A stretch of DNA of 64,000 nt from NZ13-RE01 sp964612975 (lineage in GTDB: Bacteria > Dictyoglomota > Dictyoglomia > Dictyoglomales > Dictyoglomaceae): positions 310,001 through 374,000 of the forward strand of contig CAZTGC010000001.1 in NCBI GenBank assembly GCA_964612975.1, in the 5' to 3' direction. A model generated the notes under the pieces. It was not told the origin of the DNA. It saw only the letters and a program-made list of their open reading frames with translations, and did not search any database. The position numbers and the translations under genes are program-made. Positions 8,955 through 18,008 of the stretch are shown here, in pieces (position 1 is the stretch's first letter; each line of letters begins with the position of its first letter).

Positions 8955-10000
8955 TAGTAATTACTACTTATTTTCGGAAGAACTTGTTTATATCTTTCAT
9001 ATTCCTCTATAATTTTACCTGTTCCCTTTACCACACAATACAAGGGTTCCTCCGAAACAAAGGTATAAACACCTAATTCTTCAGAAATATATTCATCTAA
9101 ACCTCTAAGTAGAGCTCCGCCCCCTGTAAGAACTATTCCTTTATCTATAATATCTGCAGCAAGCTCGGGTGGGGTCTTTTCCAACGTATCCCTTATAGTA
9201 TTAACAATTATATTTACAACTTCTCTTAATGCATCTCTTACCTCTGTAGAAGAAAGTTCTATACTTCTTGGAACACCAGTGATAAGGTCCCTTCCTTTTA
9301 CTTCAATATACTCTTTATTTTCGTCTCCCAGATAGACATTTCCTAATTTTATTTTTATCTCTTCTGCAGTCCTTTCTCCAATATAAAGACTATATTTTTT
9401 TCTTATAAAATGCATAATCGCTTCATCCATCTCATCCCCTGCAATTTTTATGGAACTACTGACCACAATTCCTCCAAGAGAAATAACTGCAATCTCCGTG
9501 GTTCCTCCACCAATATCCACAATAATATTTCCCGATGGTTCCCACACAGGAATATTTGCTCCAACTGCTGCAGCCATAGGTTCTGTAACTAAAAGAACAT
9601 CCCTTACTCCTGCTTGATATGCGGTATCAACTACTGCTTTTCTTTCTACAGAAGTGGTTCCAGAAGGAATACCTATAACAATGCGAGGACTTACAAATAA
9701 ATCCCTTCTATTATGTACCTTTTCAATGAAGTATCTAAGCATCTTCTCTGCAGATTCAAAATCTGCAATCACCCCATCCTTTAGAGGTCTTAAAGTAATA
9801 ATTCCCTCAGGGGTTCTTCCCAACATTTTTTTTGCTTCACTACCAACTGCAATAACCTTTTTATCCTCCCTTCTAATGGCAACCATTGAGGGTTCAAATA
9901 GAACAATTCCCTTCCCTCTAACATAAACCACTGTATTTGCAGTTCCAAGATCAATTCCTAAGTCCTTTGAGAATATATTCGTTAAAAAATTGAAAACCAT
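8954..10000 (-). CDS. mreB: actin-like cytoskeletal protein MreB
   Basis: MreB forms membrane-associated filaments that orient wall synthesis. The protein has 348 residues. The actin-fold phosphate loops are visible as DLGTANTVVYVRGKGI and DIGGGTTEIAVISLGG, with VLTGGGALLRGLDEYI near the C-terminus. The N-terminus starts with a short amphipathic stretch (MVFNFLTNIFSKD) that fits membrane binding. It heads the mreB-mreC-mreD-mrdA block and lies 27 bases after maf. Confidence 0.97.
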   Translation of the reverse strand: MVFNFLTNIFSKDLGIDLGTANTVVYVRGKGIVLFEPSMVAIRREDKKVIAVGSEAKKMLGRTPEGIITLRPLKDGVIADFESAEKMLRYFIEKVHNRRDLFVSPRIVIGIPSGTTSVERKAVVDTAYQAGVRDVLLVTEPMAAAVGANIPVWEPSGNIIVDIGGGTTEIAVISLGGIVVSSSIKIAGDEMDEAIMHFIRKKYSLYIGERTAEEIKIKLGNVYLGDENKEYIEVKGRDLITGVPRSIELSSTEVRDALREVVNIIVNTIRDTLEKTPPELAADIIDKGIVLTGGGALLRGLDEYISEELGVYTFVSEEPLYCVVKGTGKIIEEYERYKQVLPKISSNY

Positions 10001-10027
10001 AAATCCTCCTTCTCCTTTTTGTATATT

Positions 10028-10606
10028 TTAAAAGATTCTAACCCCTAACTTCCTCAAAAGTAAATATAGAGGAGCTAAAGGTAATCCAACTATATTATAG
10101 TAATCACCTTCTATTTTTTCAATTAAAACTGCTCCTTTTCCCTGAATTCCATAGGCTCCTGATTTGTCCATAGGTTCTCCTGTTTCCACATAATTTATAA
10201 TCTCTTCCATAGAATAATCCCTCATCTTCACTAAGCTTCTAACAACCCTCGTATAATATCTATTCTCTGGTGTTTCCCAAACAACTATTCCTGTAAAAAC
10301 TTGATGGGTCTTTCCCCTCAGTTTACTTAACATCTCAATTGCAGACTTCTTATCCTTTGGCTTCCCCAATATTTTGCCATCTAAGAACACAATGGTATCG
10401 GCACTAATAATGACAGCGGAAGAAAAATACTGAGAAACATATCTTGCTTTACTTAATGCATTTTTAAGGACAAGCTCCTTTGGAGATTTAATAACTTCAC
10501 CTTCATCCTCTTCTATATTACTGGGAGAAACTATAAAATCTAAACCTATTAACTTTAAAAGATATTCTCTTCTTGGAGAATTGGATGCAAGAACAATTTT
10601 CTTCAT
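10028..10606 (-). CDS. maf: Maf family nucleoside triphosphate pyrophosphatase
   Basis: The Maf fold hydrolyses non-canonical nucleotides (dTTP/UTP/m5UTP type) to monophosphates. The protein is 192 residues. It begins with the family signature LASNSPRREYLLKLIG and contains SADTIVFLDGKILGKPKD and the DKSGAYGIQGKGA loop. Position next to mreBCD is common in bacteria. The start overlaps the YitT-family gene end by 4 bases. Confidence 0.95.
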   Translation of the reverse strand: MKKIVLASNSPRREYLLKLIGLDFIVSPSNIEEDEGEVIKSPKELVLKNALSKARYVSQYFSSAVIISADTIVFLDGKILGKPKDKKSAIEMLSKLRGKTHQVFTGIVVWETPENRYYTRVVRSLVKMRDYSMEEIINYVETGEPMDKSGAYGIQGKGAVLIEKIEGDYYNIVGLPLAPLYLLLRKLGVRIF

Positions 10607-11442
10607 TTTTTAAAAGACTTAAATCCCTCCCCTAAAACCTCATGGGCTGGTGAGATCACAACAAAGGCTTTTGGATCATTCTTATGAATAATCTCTTTTA
10701 ACTTACTGACTTCCGACTGACTTACGACACAATATAAAATTTCTCTTTTCTGTCCAGTATAAAGACCCATCCCATAGAAGACTGTAACTCCTCTTCCTAA
10801 ATCATAGAGTATTTTTTCTCCAAGTTCCCTTGGTTTCTCTGAAAATACTAATGCTGCTTTTGTGTAAGAAAGACCCTCCTGAACTAAATCAATAGCATAT
10901 CCCTGAATAAAAATCACCAAGAGTGCATAAAGAGCCAACTCAAAATTGAAAATAAAACCTGCAATAAGAACGATTATTCCATCTATAAATAAAAGAGCCT
11001 GTCCCAAATTTAAACCAGAGTAATGAGAAAGAATTTGAGCGAGAATATCTGTTCCACCTGTTGATCCTCCATATTTAAAGACAATTCCCAGACCAAAACC
11101 TCCAATAAGGCCACCATAAACTGTAGCTAAAAAATTATTAGTTATTGAAGGAAGATGAAAAAATCCAAGAAGATCTATTGTAATAGAAAGTACTAAAGTT
11201 CCTATAAAGGTCTTTACTCCGAAATGTAATCCTAATAACTTAATACCTGCAATGAAAATTGGTATATTTAGAATAATCATAACAATTCCAATGGGAAGTT
11301 TAAGGGTATGATAAAGAATAATAGCTATACCACTTACTCCTCCTCCCACTAGTTTATTGGGGGCTAAAAAAATGATAATACTTATGGATACTAAAAGAAC
11401 TCCAAAGAATATTCCTAAATAATCCAAGAATTTTTTTAACAT
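10603..11442 (-). CDS. YitT family (DUF161/DUF2179) membrane protein
   Basis: The 279-residue protein has an N-terminal set of about five to six hydrophobic helices, including glycine-rich repeats such as GGVSGIAIIL and GGLIGGFGLGIVFKYGGSTGGTD. It ends with a soluble DUF2179 domain of about 80 residues (YCVVSQSEVSKLKEII). This architecture is the YitT family, whose substrate is unknown. It overlaps the tagA/wecG gene by 7 bases. I assign family only, not function. Confidence 0.9.
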   Translation of the reverse strand: MLKKFLDYLGIFFGVLLVSISIIIFLAPNKLVGGGVSGIAIILYHTLKLPIGIVMIILNIPIFIAGIKLLGLHFGVKTFIGTLVLSITIDLLGFFHLPSITNNFLATVYGGLIGGFGLGIVFKYGGSTGGTDILAQILSHYSGLNLGQALLFIDGIIVLIAGFIFNFELALYALLVIFIQGYAIDLVQEGLSYTKAALVFSEKPRELGEKILYDLGRGVTVFYGMGLYTGQKREILYCVVSQSEVSKLKEIIHKNDPKAFVVISPAHEVLGEGFKSFKK

Positions 11443-12170
11443 AGATTTCGGCCTCTAATATAAATATATAAAAAATGAAAGAGATTGTGAGTTCTTTTTA
11501 TTAATCTTATTGGATCTTGAAAAATTCTATATAACCACTCCAGTCCAAGAGTTATAAAAATCTCAGGAGCCCTTTTTTTCCTCTCTGAGAGAACATCAAA
11601 ACTTCCCCCAACCCCCATTGCTATTCTTACTTTTAACTTATCTTTATTTTTATCAATCCAATACTCCTGTTTTGGAGCTCCAAGGGCAACAAATAATATT
11701 TTAGCAGAGGACATATTTATATCATCTATAATCTTTTCTTCGCAATCCTTCAAAAAATAACCATGGTGATATCCTGCAATCAATATTCCCTTATAGTTCT
11801 CTTTAATTTTCTTTATCAAATCTTTAAGAACCTCTTCCTTTGCACCTAAGAAATAGATAGATATATTCTCTCTTACAACTAAAGAAAGTATATATTTCAT
11901 AGCATCTATACCTGCAAGTTTTTTTAAATTCTTATACCCTAATTTTTTAGCAAGAAAAATAACCCCAATTCCATCAGGAAGATTTAAGTCAGAATTTATG
12001 AGTATTTTTTTTAAATTATCATTTCTTTCTGCAATTGAAATAATCTCTGCATTTGGTGTGAATATTGAATGAAGTTTTTCTTCTTTTAAAAAAGAAATAA
12101 TTTTTCCTTCAAATTCCTTCTCATTGTCAAAAAAGGTAAAAGGTATTCCCAAAATCTTAATGGTTCTCAT
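11436..12170 (-). CDS. WecG/TagA/CpsF family glycosyltransferase (probable ManNAc transferase)
   Basis: The 244-residue protein matches the WecG/TagA/CpsF family. It has the TPNAEIISIAERN segment, LPDGIGVIFLAKKLG, a central LFVALGAPKQEYWI motif and GVGGSFDVLSERKKRAPE. These enzymes usually transfer N-acetylmannosamine onto lipid-linked GlcNAc at the start of wall polymer synthesis. wecB, which makes UDP-ManNAc, and csaB are in the same operon, which supports that role. The start overlaps the csaB stop by 4 bases. Confidence 0.92.
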   Translation of the reverse strand: MRTIKILGIPFTFFDNEKEFEGKIISFLKEEKLHSIFTPNAEIISIAERNDNLKKILINSDLNLPDGIGVIFLAKKLGYKNLKKLAGIDAMKYILSLVVRENISIYFLGAKEEVLKDLIKKIKENYKGILIAGYHHGYFLKDCEEKIIDDINMSSAKILFVALGAPKQEYWIDKNKDKLKVRIAMGVGGSFDVLSERKKRAPEIFITLGLEWLYRIFQDPIRLIKRTHNLFHFLYIYIRGRNLC

Positions 12171-13174
12171 ATTTCCAAAATAATCCTTTCTAATTTTTTC
12201 CTCACTAAATTTCTCTTCCCATTCACTTTAATTTTTAAATATGTCTCTAAGCCCTCTTGCTCTTTTAATTGGATCCAAAGGGGAAAAAATTGATCAAGTT
12301 CATCAATTTTCAAATAAAATCTCCAACCTAAATCCTCTAAATATGCTTCTATTTTTTCATCATAGGATAAACCCAAAAAGGGAATTTCTAAAATTGAAGC
12401 TAAAATTAATGAATGAAGACGCATTCCAATAAAATATTTACAGGAACAAAATTTTTCTATGAAATATTTATCATAATAGGTTACGATCTCGATACCATTT
12501 CTTACTTCTTGAGAGAGATTATTAAAAAGCTTCAAATCTGAAGAATCCTGAAAAGAAAAGAAAATTATCTTTTCTTTTTTCTTAAGATTTTCTAAAATAC
12601 TCTCTAAACTATTTATATTGATTCCCTTCCAGAATCTAAAATTTACACCTACATAGCTTCTTTCTATCTTAGGTTTTTCTAATTCCGTCAAAAACGCTAT
12701 ATCAGGAATTATAGAAAGCTTCTCCTTTGGTATACCTATACTGTTTAGAAAATTAAGGGAAAACTTATCCCTTAGATATATCCTTTCACATAATAGGAGA
12801 GAAAACTTTATTAAAAATCTGCTTATAAAGTATCTAAAAGGAGAAAAACTTTGACCAATAAGATATATTCTTTTCTTTTTAAAAAAGGAAATCCAAAGAA
12901 TTAAAATATAATAAAGGAAAGATTTAAAGCTTGTCTTATCTTGAAAAATTCCTCCCCCACCACCTATTACAATATCTGCCCAACTTATTCCCTTTAATAT
13001 CTCCAAGGGATCAAATTTATAAAAGGAAATTAAATCTTTATAATAATTTTTATTTGGAGTAAGAATTCCTAAATTAAATCTTTCTGAAAAGTAATTTTTA
13101 AGATTTTCTAAGATTAACTCATCCCCTAAGTTTTCCTCTCCATAATATCCAAAGAATAAGATATTTTTTTTCAT
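12167..13174 (-). CDS. csaB: polysaccharide pyruvyl transferase (CsaB-like)
   Basis: The 335-residue protein starts with the typical GYYGEENLGDELILENL segment and has IVIGGGGIFQDKTS and the late GMRLHSLILASI motif of the polysaccharide pyruvyl transferase family. CsaB proteins add a pyruvate ketal to ManNAc of secondary wall polymers, creating the ligand for SLH domains. The operon context (tagA/wecG and wecB) fits this, but the acceptor is inferred. It overlaps prfB by 4 bases. Confidence 0.88.
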   Translation of the reverse strand: MKKNILFFGYYGEENLGDELILENLKNYFSERFNLGILTPNKNYYKDLISFYKFDPLEILKGISWADIVIGGGGGIFQDKTSFKSFLYYILILWISFFKKKRIYLIGQSFSPFRYFISRFLIKFSLLLCERIYLRDKFSLNFLNSIGIPKEKLSIIPDIAFLTELEKPKIERSYVGVNFRFWKGININSLESILENLKKKEKIIFFSFQDSSDLKLFNNLSQEVRNGIEIVTYYDKYFIEKFCSCKYFIGMRLHSLILASILEIPFLGLSYDEKIEAYLEDLGWRFYLKIDELDQFFPLWIQLKEQEGLETYLKIKVNGKRNLVRKKLERIILEI

Positions 13175-14290
13175 TTATCCATGGAGCTTTTTGACTTTTG
13201 CCATTCTTTGTAAAGATATGCTTCAATAAAGGGATCTAAATCTCCGTCAATTACTCCTTGAATATTACCAACTTCTAATCCTGTTCTAAGATCCTTTACT
13301 AAAGTATAAGGATGAAATATATACGATCTTATCTGATTTCCCCAGCTTATCTCTTGAACTTCCCCCTTTAATATTTGTATCTGCTCTCTTCTCTTTTTTT
13401 CCTCTAATTCTTCCAATCTCGCCTTTAAAATTCTTAACGCTATTTCTTTATTAGCATGTTGAGATCGCTCATTTTGGCATTGAACAACTATCCCAGTTGG
13501 AATGTGGGTAATTCTCACTGCAGACTCTACTTTATTAACATGCTGTCCCCCTGCTCCCCCTGACCTAAATGTTTCTATTTTCAAATCTTCAGATCTAATT
13601 TCAATTTTACTATCTGGAAGTTCTGGAATTACTTCCACTAAAGCAAAGGAAGTATGTCTTCTACGATTTGCATCAAAAGGGGAAATTCTTACCAATCTAT
13701 GTACTCCCTTTTCGCCCTTTAAATAACCATATGCATTTTCTCCCTCAATTAACAATGTCGCGCTTTTTATGCCTGCCTCTTCCCCATAGGATATATCAAT
13801 TATTTTTACTTTGAAGTTTTTCTTCTCTGCCCATCTTATATACATTCTTAAAAGAATCTCAGTCCAATCTCTTGCATCAGTACCACCTGTTCCTGCATGA
13901 AGAGACAAAATTGCATTTTCTTTATGGTGAGGACCCTGAAGTATAGAATCCAATTCAAAATCTCTCAACAATTTCTCAAAATTTTTTAATCTCTCAAAAA
14001 ATTCTTGTCTAAATTCATCCCCTTCTTCTATAAGCTCCTTCCACTCGGAAAGATCTCTTACTTCTTTTTCTAAAAGGTACCATCTTTCTAGTTTATCTTT
14101 TAACCTTTTATATTTTGTAACTAAACTTCTAAGTTTTTCTTGATCTTGCCAATTTTCTTTAGAGATTTTATCTTCTAATATTTTTAATTCTTTTTCTTCT
14201 TTATTTACGTCAAAGATATCCTCTCAACTGCTTAAACTTGTTACTTAGTTCTTGATACATATTCTCTAAATCTACCGGAAAAATTACCAT
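13171..14290 (-). CDS. prfB: peptide chain release factor 2, with programmed +1 frameshift
   Basis: RF2 releases peptides at UGA and UAA. The gene is read in two frames. Codons 1-26 run from the ATG at 14290 to a UGA at 14210-14212. Translation then continues in the +1 frame from GAC (14209-14211) to the stop at 13171, giving about 372 residues. I translated the downstream frame and it is open throughout. The protein has the peptidyl-hydrolase motif GGAGGQHVNK, and SGGxGGQ-type context follows TFR. The usual SPF recognition triplet appears as SPFDANRRRHTSFA. It starts 2 bases after the secA stop. Confidence 0.95.
14209..14225 (-). promoter_or_regulatory. RF2 programmed +1 ribosomal frameshift site
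   Basis: The mRNA reads GAGAGGA-TAT-CTT-TGA-C. This combines an internal Shine-Dalgarno-like AGAGGA 3 bases before the slippery CUU, an in-frame UGA at codon 27, and C after the UGA. The layout and codon position match the classical autoregulatory RF2 site, where low RF2 favours the shift and therefore RF2 synthesis. Confidence 0.93.
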
Positions 14291-14292
14291 AT

Positions 14293-16755
14293 CTAATACC
14301 TCCTACTTGTGGACTTAGATGGTTTTTCTTGGGTAATATGAATATTAAATAAGTATCTTATACTTTCCCCTTCAAAAGTATATACCATATTTTGGAACAT
14401 TTCATAAGCTTCCTTTTTATATTCTACTAAAGGATCGTGATGAGCTATTGCCCTTAACCCAATTCCTTCTTTTAATGCATCCATATCATTCAAATGTTCA
14501 ATCCAAAGTTTATCTATTATATAAAGTAAGACTAATTTTTGAATCTGGGACCATATATCCTCTCCAAATTCCCTCTTTCTTTCTTCAAGTCTCTCCCATA
14601 TTCTTCTCTTTAATTTTTCAAATATTTCTTCCTCTTCATTTTTACTAATAATTTCCTTCCAATCCTTTGGCAAGAATCCATAAATATTCAAAAATAATCT
14701 ATCCCAAGAATTTTTATCTTCTTGTTTTAACTCATTAAAAAATCTTTCCATCACTCTTTCTAAAATACTTTTCACAAGTTCATCCAAGTTATCATTTAAT
14801 AAAATTTTTCTTCTTTCTTCATAAACTATCTCTCTCTGCTTATTTAAGACATCATCATATTCCAAAAGCTGTTTTCTAATTTCGAAATTCATCTTTTCAA
14901 CTTTGGCTTGGCTGTTCTCAATAATTCTTGTAAGGAGATTGGATTCTATAGGTTGTCCATCTTCCATTCCTAATCTTGACATTATATTCTTAATTTGCTC
15001 CCCTCCAAAAAGTCTCAATAGATCATCTTCTAAGGATAAATAAAAACGAGAGGATCCCGGATCACCCTGTCTTCCTGATCTTCCTCTTAATTGGTTATCA
15101 ATTCTTCTACTTTCATGCCTCTCTGTACCTATTACATGAAGTCCTCCTAATTCTACAACTTTTTTTCTTTCCTCTTCACATATCCTTTTATATTCCTCAA
15201 GTTTTTTAGAATATTTCTCTTTATCTTTTTCAGGATCCACCTCCTGCTTTGCAAGCATTTCTGGATTTCCTCCGAGAAGTATATCTGTTCCTCTTCCTGC
15301 CATATTTGTTGCAATAGTAACAGCCTTATACCTCCCAGCCTGAGCTACAATATATGCTTCTTTCTCATGATATTTAGCATTTAAAACTTGATGGGAAATT
15401 CCTTTTCTTTTGAGCATCTGACTCAATCTTTCTGATTTTTCTATAGATGTGGTACCAACAAGGACTGGTCTTCCAATTTTATATAATTCTTCTATCTCCT
15501 TCACTACTGCCTCAAATTTTTCTTTTTCAGTTTTATATATCATATCAGGATAATTAGTCCTTATTAAAGGTCTATTAGGAGGGATAACCACAACTTCTAA
15601 TCTATAAATTTTTACAAATTCTTCTTCCTCTGTTGCAGCAGTTCCTGTCATTCCTGCAAGTTTTTTATACATTCTAAAATAGTTTTGAATAGAAATTGTT
15701 GCTAATGTGATATTTTCATCTCTAATTCTTACCCCTTCCTTTGCTTCGATGGCTTGATGGAGACCATCACTATATCTTCTTCCAAACATCAATCTTCCAG
15801 TAAATTCATCAACTATTATTACCTCTCCCTCTTTGACAATATAATCTCTATCTTTCATAAAAAAATTAAGAGCTTTTAAACATTGAAGAAGGGCGTGAGC
15901 TAAGTTCATATGCTCAAAATCATATAGATCCTTTACTCCCAAAAATTTCTCGGCTTTTCTTAGCCCTTCATCAGTTAGGGATACTGTTTTTGATTTTTCA
16001 TCAACTAGATAATCCTTCTCCTTCCCAAGATGTCTTGCAGCTCTTATTGCAAGTTTATAAATTTGACTATTACCCTGAGAAGGGCCAGAGATTATTAAAG
16101 GTGTCCTTGCTTCATCAATCAAAATACTATCTACCTCATCGACTATGGCATAATTTAATGGTCTTTGAACTAAGTGGTCAGGAGAAAGAGCAATATTATC
16201 TCTTAAATAATCAAATCCAAATTCATTATTTGTCCCATAAGTGATATCCGCATTATATGCTTTTTGTCTTTCAAGAATAGGTGTATCATGCTGTAATAGA
16301 CCCACGCTTAAACCTAGGGATTCATATATTGTCCCCATCCAATACCTATCCCTTTTTGCTAAATAGTCATTTACAGTTATAATATGAACTCCCTTTCCCT
16401 CTAAAGCATTAAGATAAGCAGGCATAGTAGCAACTAAAGTTTTTCCTTCTCCTGTTTGCATTTCTGCAATCTTTCCCTGATGAAGAACAATTCCTCCCAT
16501 TAACTGAACGTCAAAAGGCCTCATCCCTACCTTTCTCTTTGCAGTCTCTCTCACTACTGCAAAGGCTTCTATCAATAAATCATTTATGGTTGCTCCCCTT
16601 TCTAATCTGTTTTTAAATTCTACTGTTTTATTTCTTAATTCCTCATCGGAGAGCTTAGAAATCTCTGGTTCTAAGGCATTTATTCTTTTTAAATATTCTT
16701 CTAGTCTTTTTAGGATCTTGGCATTAGAATCAAAAAGTCTTGAGAAAAAACCCAT
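14293..16755 (-). CDS. secA: preprotein translocase ATPase SecA
   Basis: SecA is the motor that pushes unfolded preproteins through SecYEG. The protein is 820 residues. Walker A is in MQTGEGKTLVA, the DEAD-like box is DEVDSILIDEARTPLIISG, and NMAGRGTDILLGGNPE plus GRSGRQGDPGSSRFYLSLED mark the second motor domain. The C-terminus ends in a Ser/Lys-rich tail without the CxCxnCH zinc motif, so the SecB-binding tail is absent, as in several thermophiles. It is directly followed by prfB, a gene pair common in bacteria. Confidence 0.97.
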   Translation of the reverse strand: MGFFSRLFDSNAKILKRLEEYLKRINALEPEISKLSDEELRNKTVEFKNRLERGATINDLLIEAFAVVRETAKRKVGMRPFDVQLMGGIVLHQGKIAEMQTGEGKTLVATMPAYLNALEGKGVHIITVNDYLAKRDRYWMGTIYESLGLSVGLLQHDTPILERQKAYNADITYGTNNEFGFDYLRDNIALSPDHLVQRPLNYAIVDEVDSILIDEARTPLIISGPSQGNSQIYKLAIRAARHLGKEKDYLVDEKSKTVSLTDEGLRKAEKFLGVKDLYDFEHMNLAHALLQCLKALNFFMKDRDYIVKEGEVIIVDEFTGRLMFGRRYSDGLHQAIEAKEGVRIRDENITLATISIQNYFRMYKKLAGMTGTAATEEEEFVKIYRLEVVVIPPNRPLIRTNYPDMIYKTEKEKFEAVVKEIEELYKIGRPVLVGTTSIEKSERLSQMLKRKGISHQVLNAKYHEKEAYIVAQAGRYKAVTIATNMAGRGTDILLGGNPEMLAKQEVDPEKDKEKYSKKLEEYKRICEEERKKVVELGGLHVIGTERHESRRIDNQLRGRSGRQGDPGSSRFYLSLEDDLLRLFGGEQIKNIMSRLGMEDGQPIESNLLTRIIENSQAKVEKMNFEIRKQLLEYDDVLNKQREIVYEERRKILLNDNLDELVKSILERVMERFFNELKQEDKNSWDRLFLNIYGFLPKDWKEIISKNEEEEIFEKLKRRIWERLEERKREFGEDIWSQIQKLVLLYIIDKLWIEHLNDMDALKEGIGLRAIAHHDPLVEYKKEAYEMFQNMVYTFEGESIRYLFNIHITQEKPSKSTSRRY

Positions 16756-17291
16756 TATTCCTCCTCAGTAATTATTAGACCATAATTTTCATCTTTTCTT
16801 TTGTATAATAAGGATATTTTATTAGTTTCGGAATCTAAGTATAAGAAAAAATCATGCCCCAACATTTCCATCTCTAAAATCGCCTCTTCAATATCCATTG
16901 GTTTAAGTCCAAATCTTTTTACCTTTACAACTTTCAGCTTAGACTCCTCTTTTGAAGGCAAAAGCTCTCGAATACTGGGCTCCCTTCTTCTTTTTTCAAG
17001 TAATTTTTCTTTATATCTCTTTAATTGACCTTCTAATTTATCAATCACTAAATCAATACATGTTCTAAAGTCTCGATTTTCCTCAGAAGCTTTAATAATG
17101 GCACCATTGACATCTAAAGTAATCTCAACTATGTGACTTTTTCCAGCATCTTTTCTATCTTCTCCCTTAAATACTACCTCAGCATGGGAAATATGATCAA
17201 AAAATCTTGATAATTTTGATAGTTTTTTTTCTACATAATCTTGCATTGTTTGAGAAATAGTTACATTCTTCCCTGTTATATTAATCTGCAT
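16755..17291 (-). CDS. hpf: ribosome hibernation promoting factor, long form
   Basis: Long HPF dimerises ribosomes into inactive 100S particles. The protein is 178 residues. The N-terminal S30AE domain (about 1-100, starting MQINITGKNVTISQTMQDYV) is followed by a linker and the C-terminal dimerisation domain (about 120-178, with FGLKPMDIEEAILEMEMLGH and FFLYLDSETNKISLLYKRKD). Its stop overlaps the secA start by 1 base. The hpf-secA-prfB order is frequent in Gram-positive bacteria. Confidence 0.95.
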   Translation of the reverse strand: MQINITGKNVTISQTMQDYVEKKLSKLSRFFDHISHAEVVFKGEDRKDAGKSHIVEITLDVNGAIIKASEENRDFRTCIDLVIDKLEGQLKRYKEKLLEKRRREPSIRELLPSKEESKLKVVKVKRFGLKPMDIEEAILEMEMLGHDFFLYLDSETNKISLLYKRKDENYGLIITEEE

Positions 17292-17306
17292 ACTAAGACC
17301 TCCCTA

Positions 17307-18008
17307 TTAAATCAAAGTTTTACATATTATAAAGGAAAAGACTTTTCCAGCTCTTCCTTTTTTAAGTTCTTTGGTACATTCCTCTAATGTTGCTCCAGTA
17401 GTATAGACATCATCTACTAATAGAATATTTTTTCCAGTAAGATTAACCTTGGGGTTTATCACATAAGCATTCTTCACATTCTCAATTCTCTCCTCGTATT
17501 TAAGGGCTTTTTGTTCTAAGATAGGCCTTTTTAAAATTAATGCATTTACAACTCCAATATTTAATTCCTTTCCTAAAAACTTAGCGAGAATCTCTGCCTG
17601 ATTATATCCCCTTTTTAATTCCCTTTCTCGCCCCAGGGGAACATAAGTAATAAAATCAATCTTCCAATCTCTACTTCCAATTTTCTCTTTTCCAAAATGG
17701 GCAAGGATTTTTGCTAAATAAGGTTTATTTTCAAATTTGAATTTAAAAATAAGAGTTTCCCAACTTTCTTTATAATACCCTAATAATTCTAATCCATCAA
17801 CTATCCTTTCTTCTTTTTTACAATTATAACAAATATTTTCTGAAGATGTAAGGGGTGTCCCACAAAAAATACAGTAATTCTTCGCAAAATCCAATTTTTT
17901 AATACATTTTGGACAAATATATCCCTCCAAATAAGTCCCGCAGAATATGCATCTTGATGGAAATAGAAGTTCTAATAATATCTCCTTTAGGTTATAAATA
18001 ATATTCAC
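17307..18008 (-). CDS. comF: ComF family phosphoribosyltransferase-like protein
   Basis: The 233-residue protein has an N-terminal double zinc ribbon (CIFCG, CPKC, CIFCG, CYNC within the first 70 residues) and a C-terminal PRTase fold with the PRPP loop ILLVDDVYTTGATLEEC. It belongs to the ComF/GntX family, which is tied to DNA uptake in competent bacteria and has also been linked to DNA processing elsewhere. No other competence genes are visible here. The gene overlaps wecB by 17 bases. Confidence 0.9.
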   Translation of the reverse strand: MNIIYNLKEILLELLFPSRCIFCGTYLEGYICPKCIKKLDFAKNYCIFCGTPLTSSENICYNCKKEERIVDGLELLGYYKESWETLIFKFKFENKPYLAKILAHFGKEKIGSRDWKIDFITYVPLGRERELKRGYNQAEILAKFLGKELNIGVVNALILKRPILEQKALKYEERIENVKNAYVINPKVNLTGKNILLVDDVYTTGATLEECTKELKKGRAGKVFSFIICKTLI

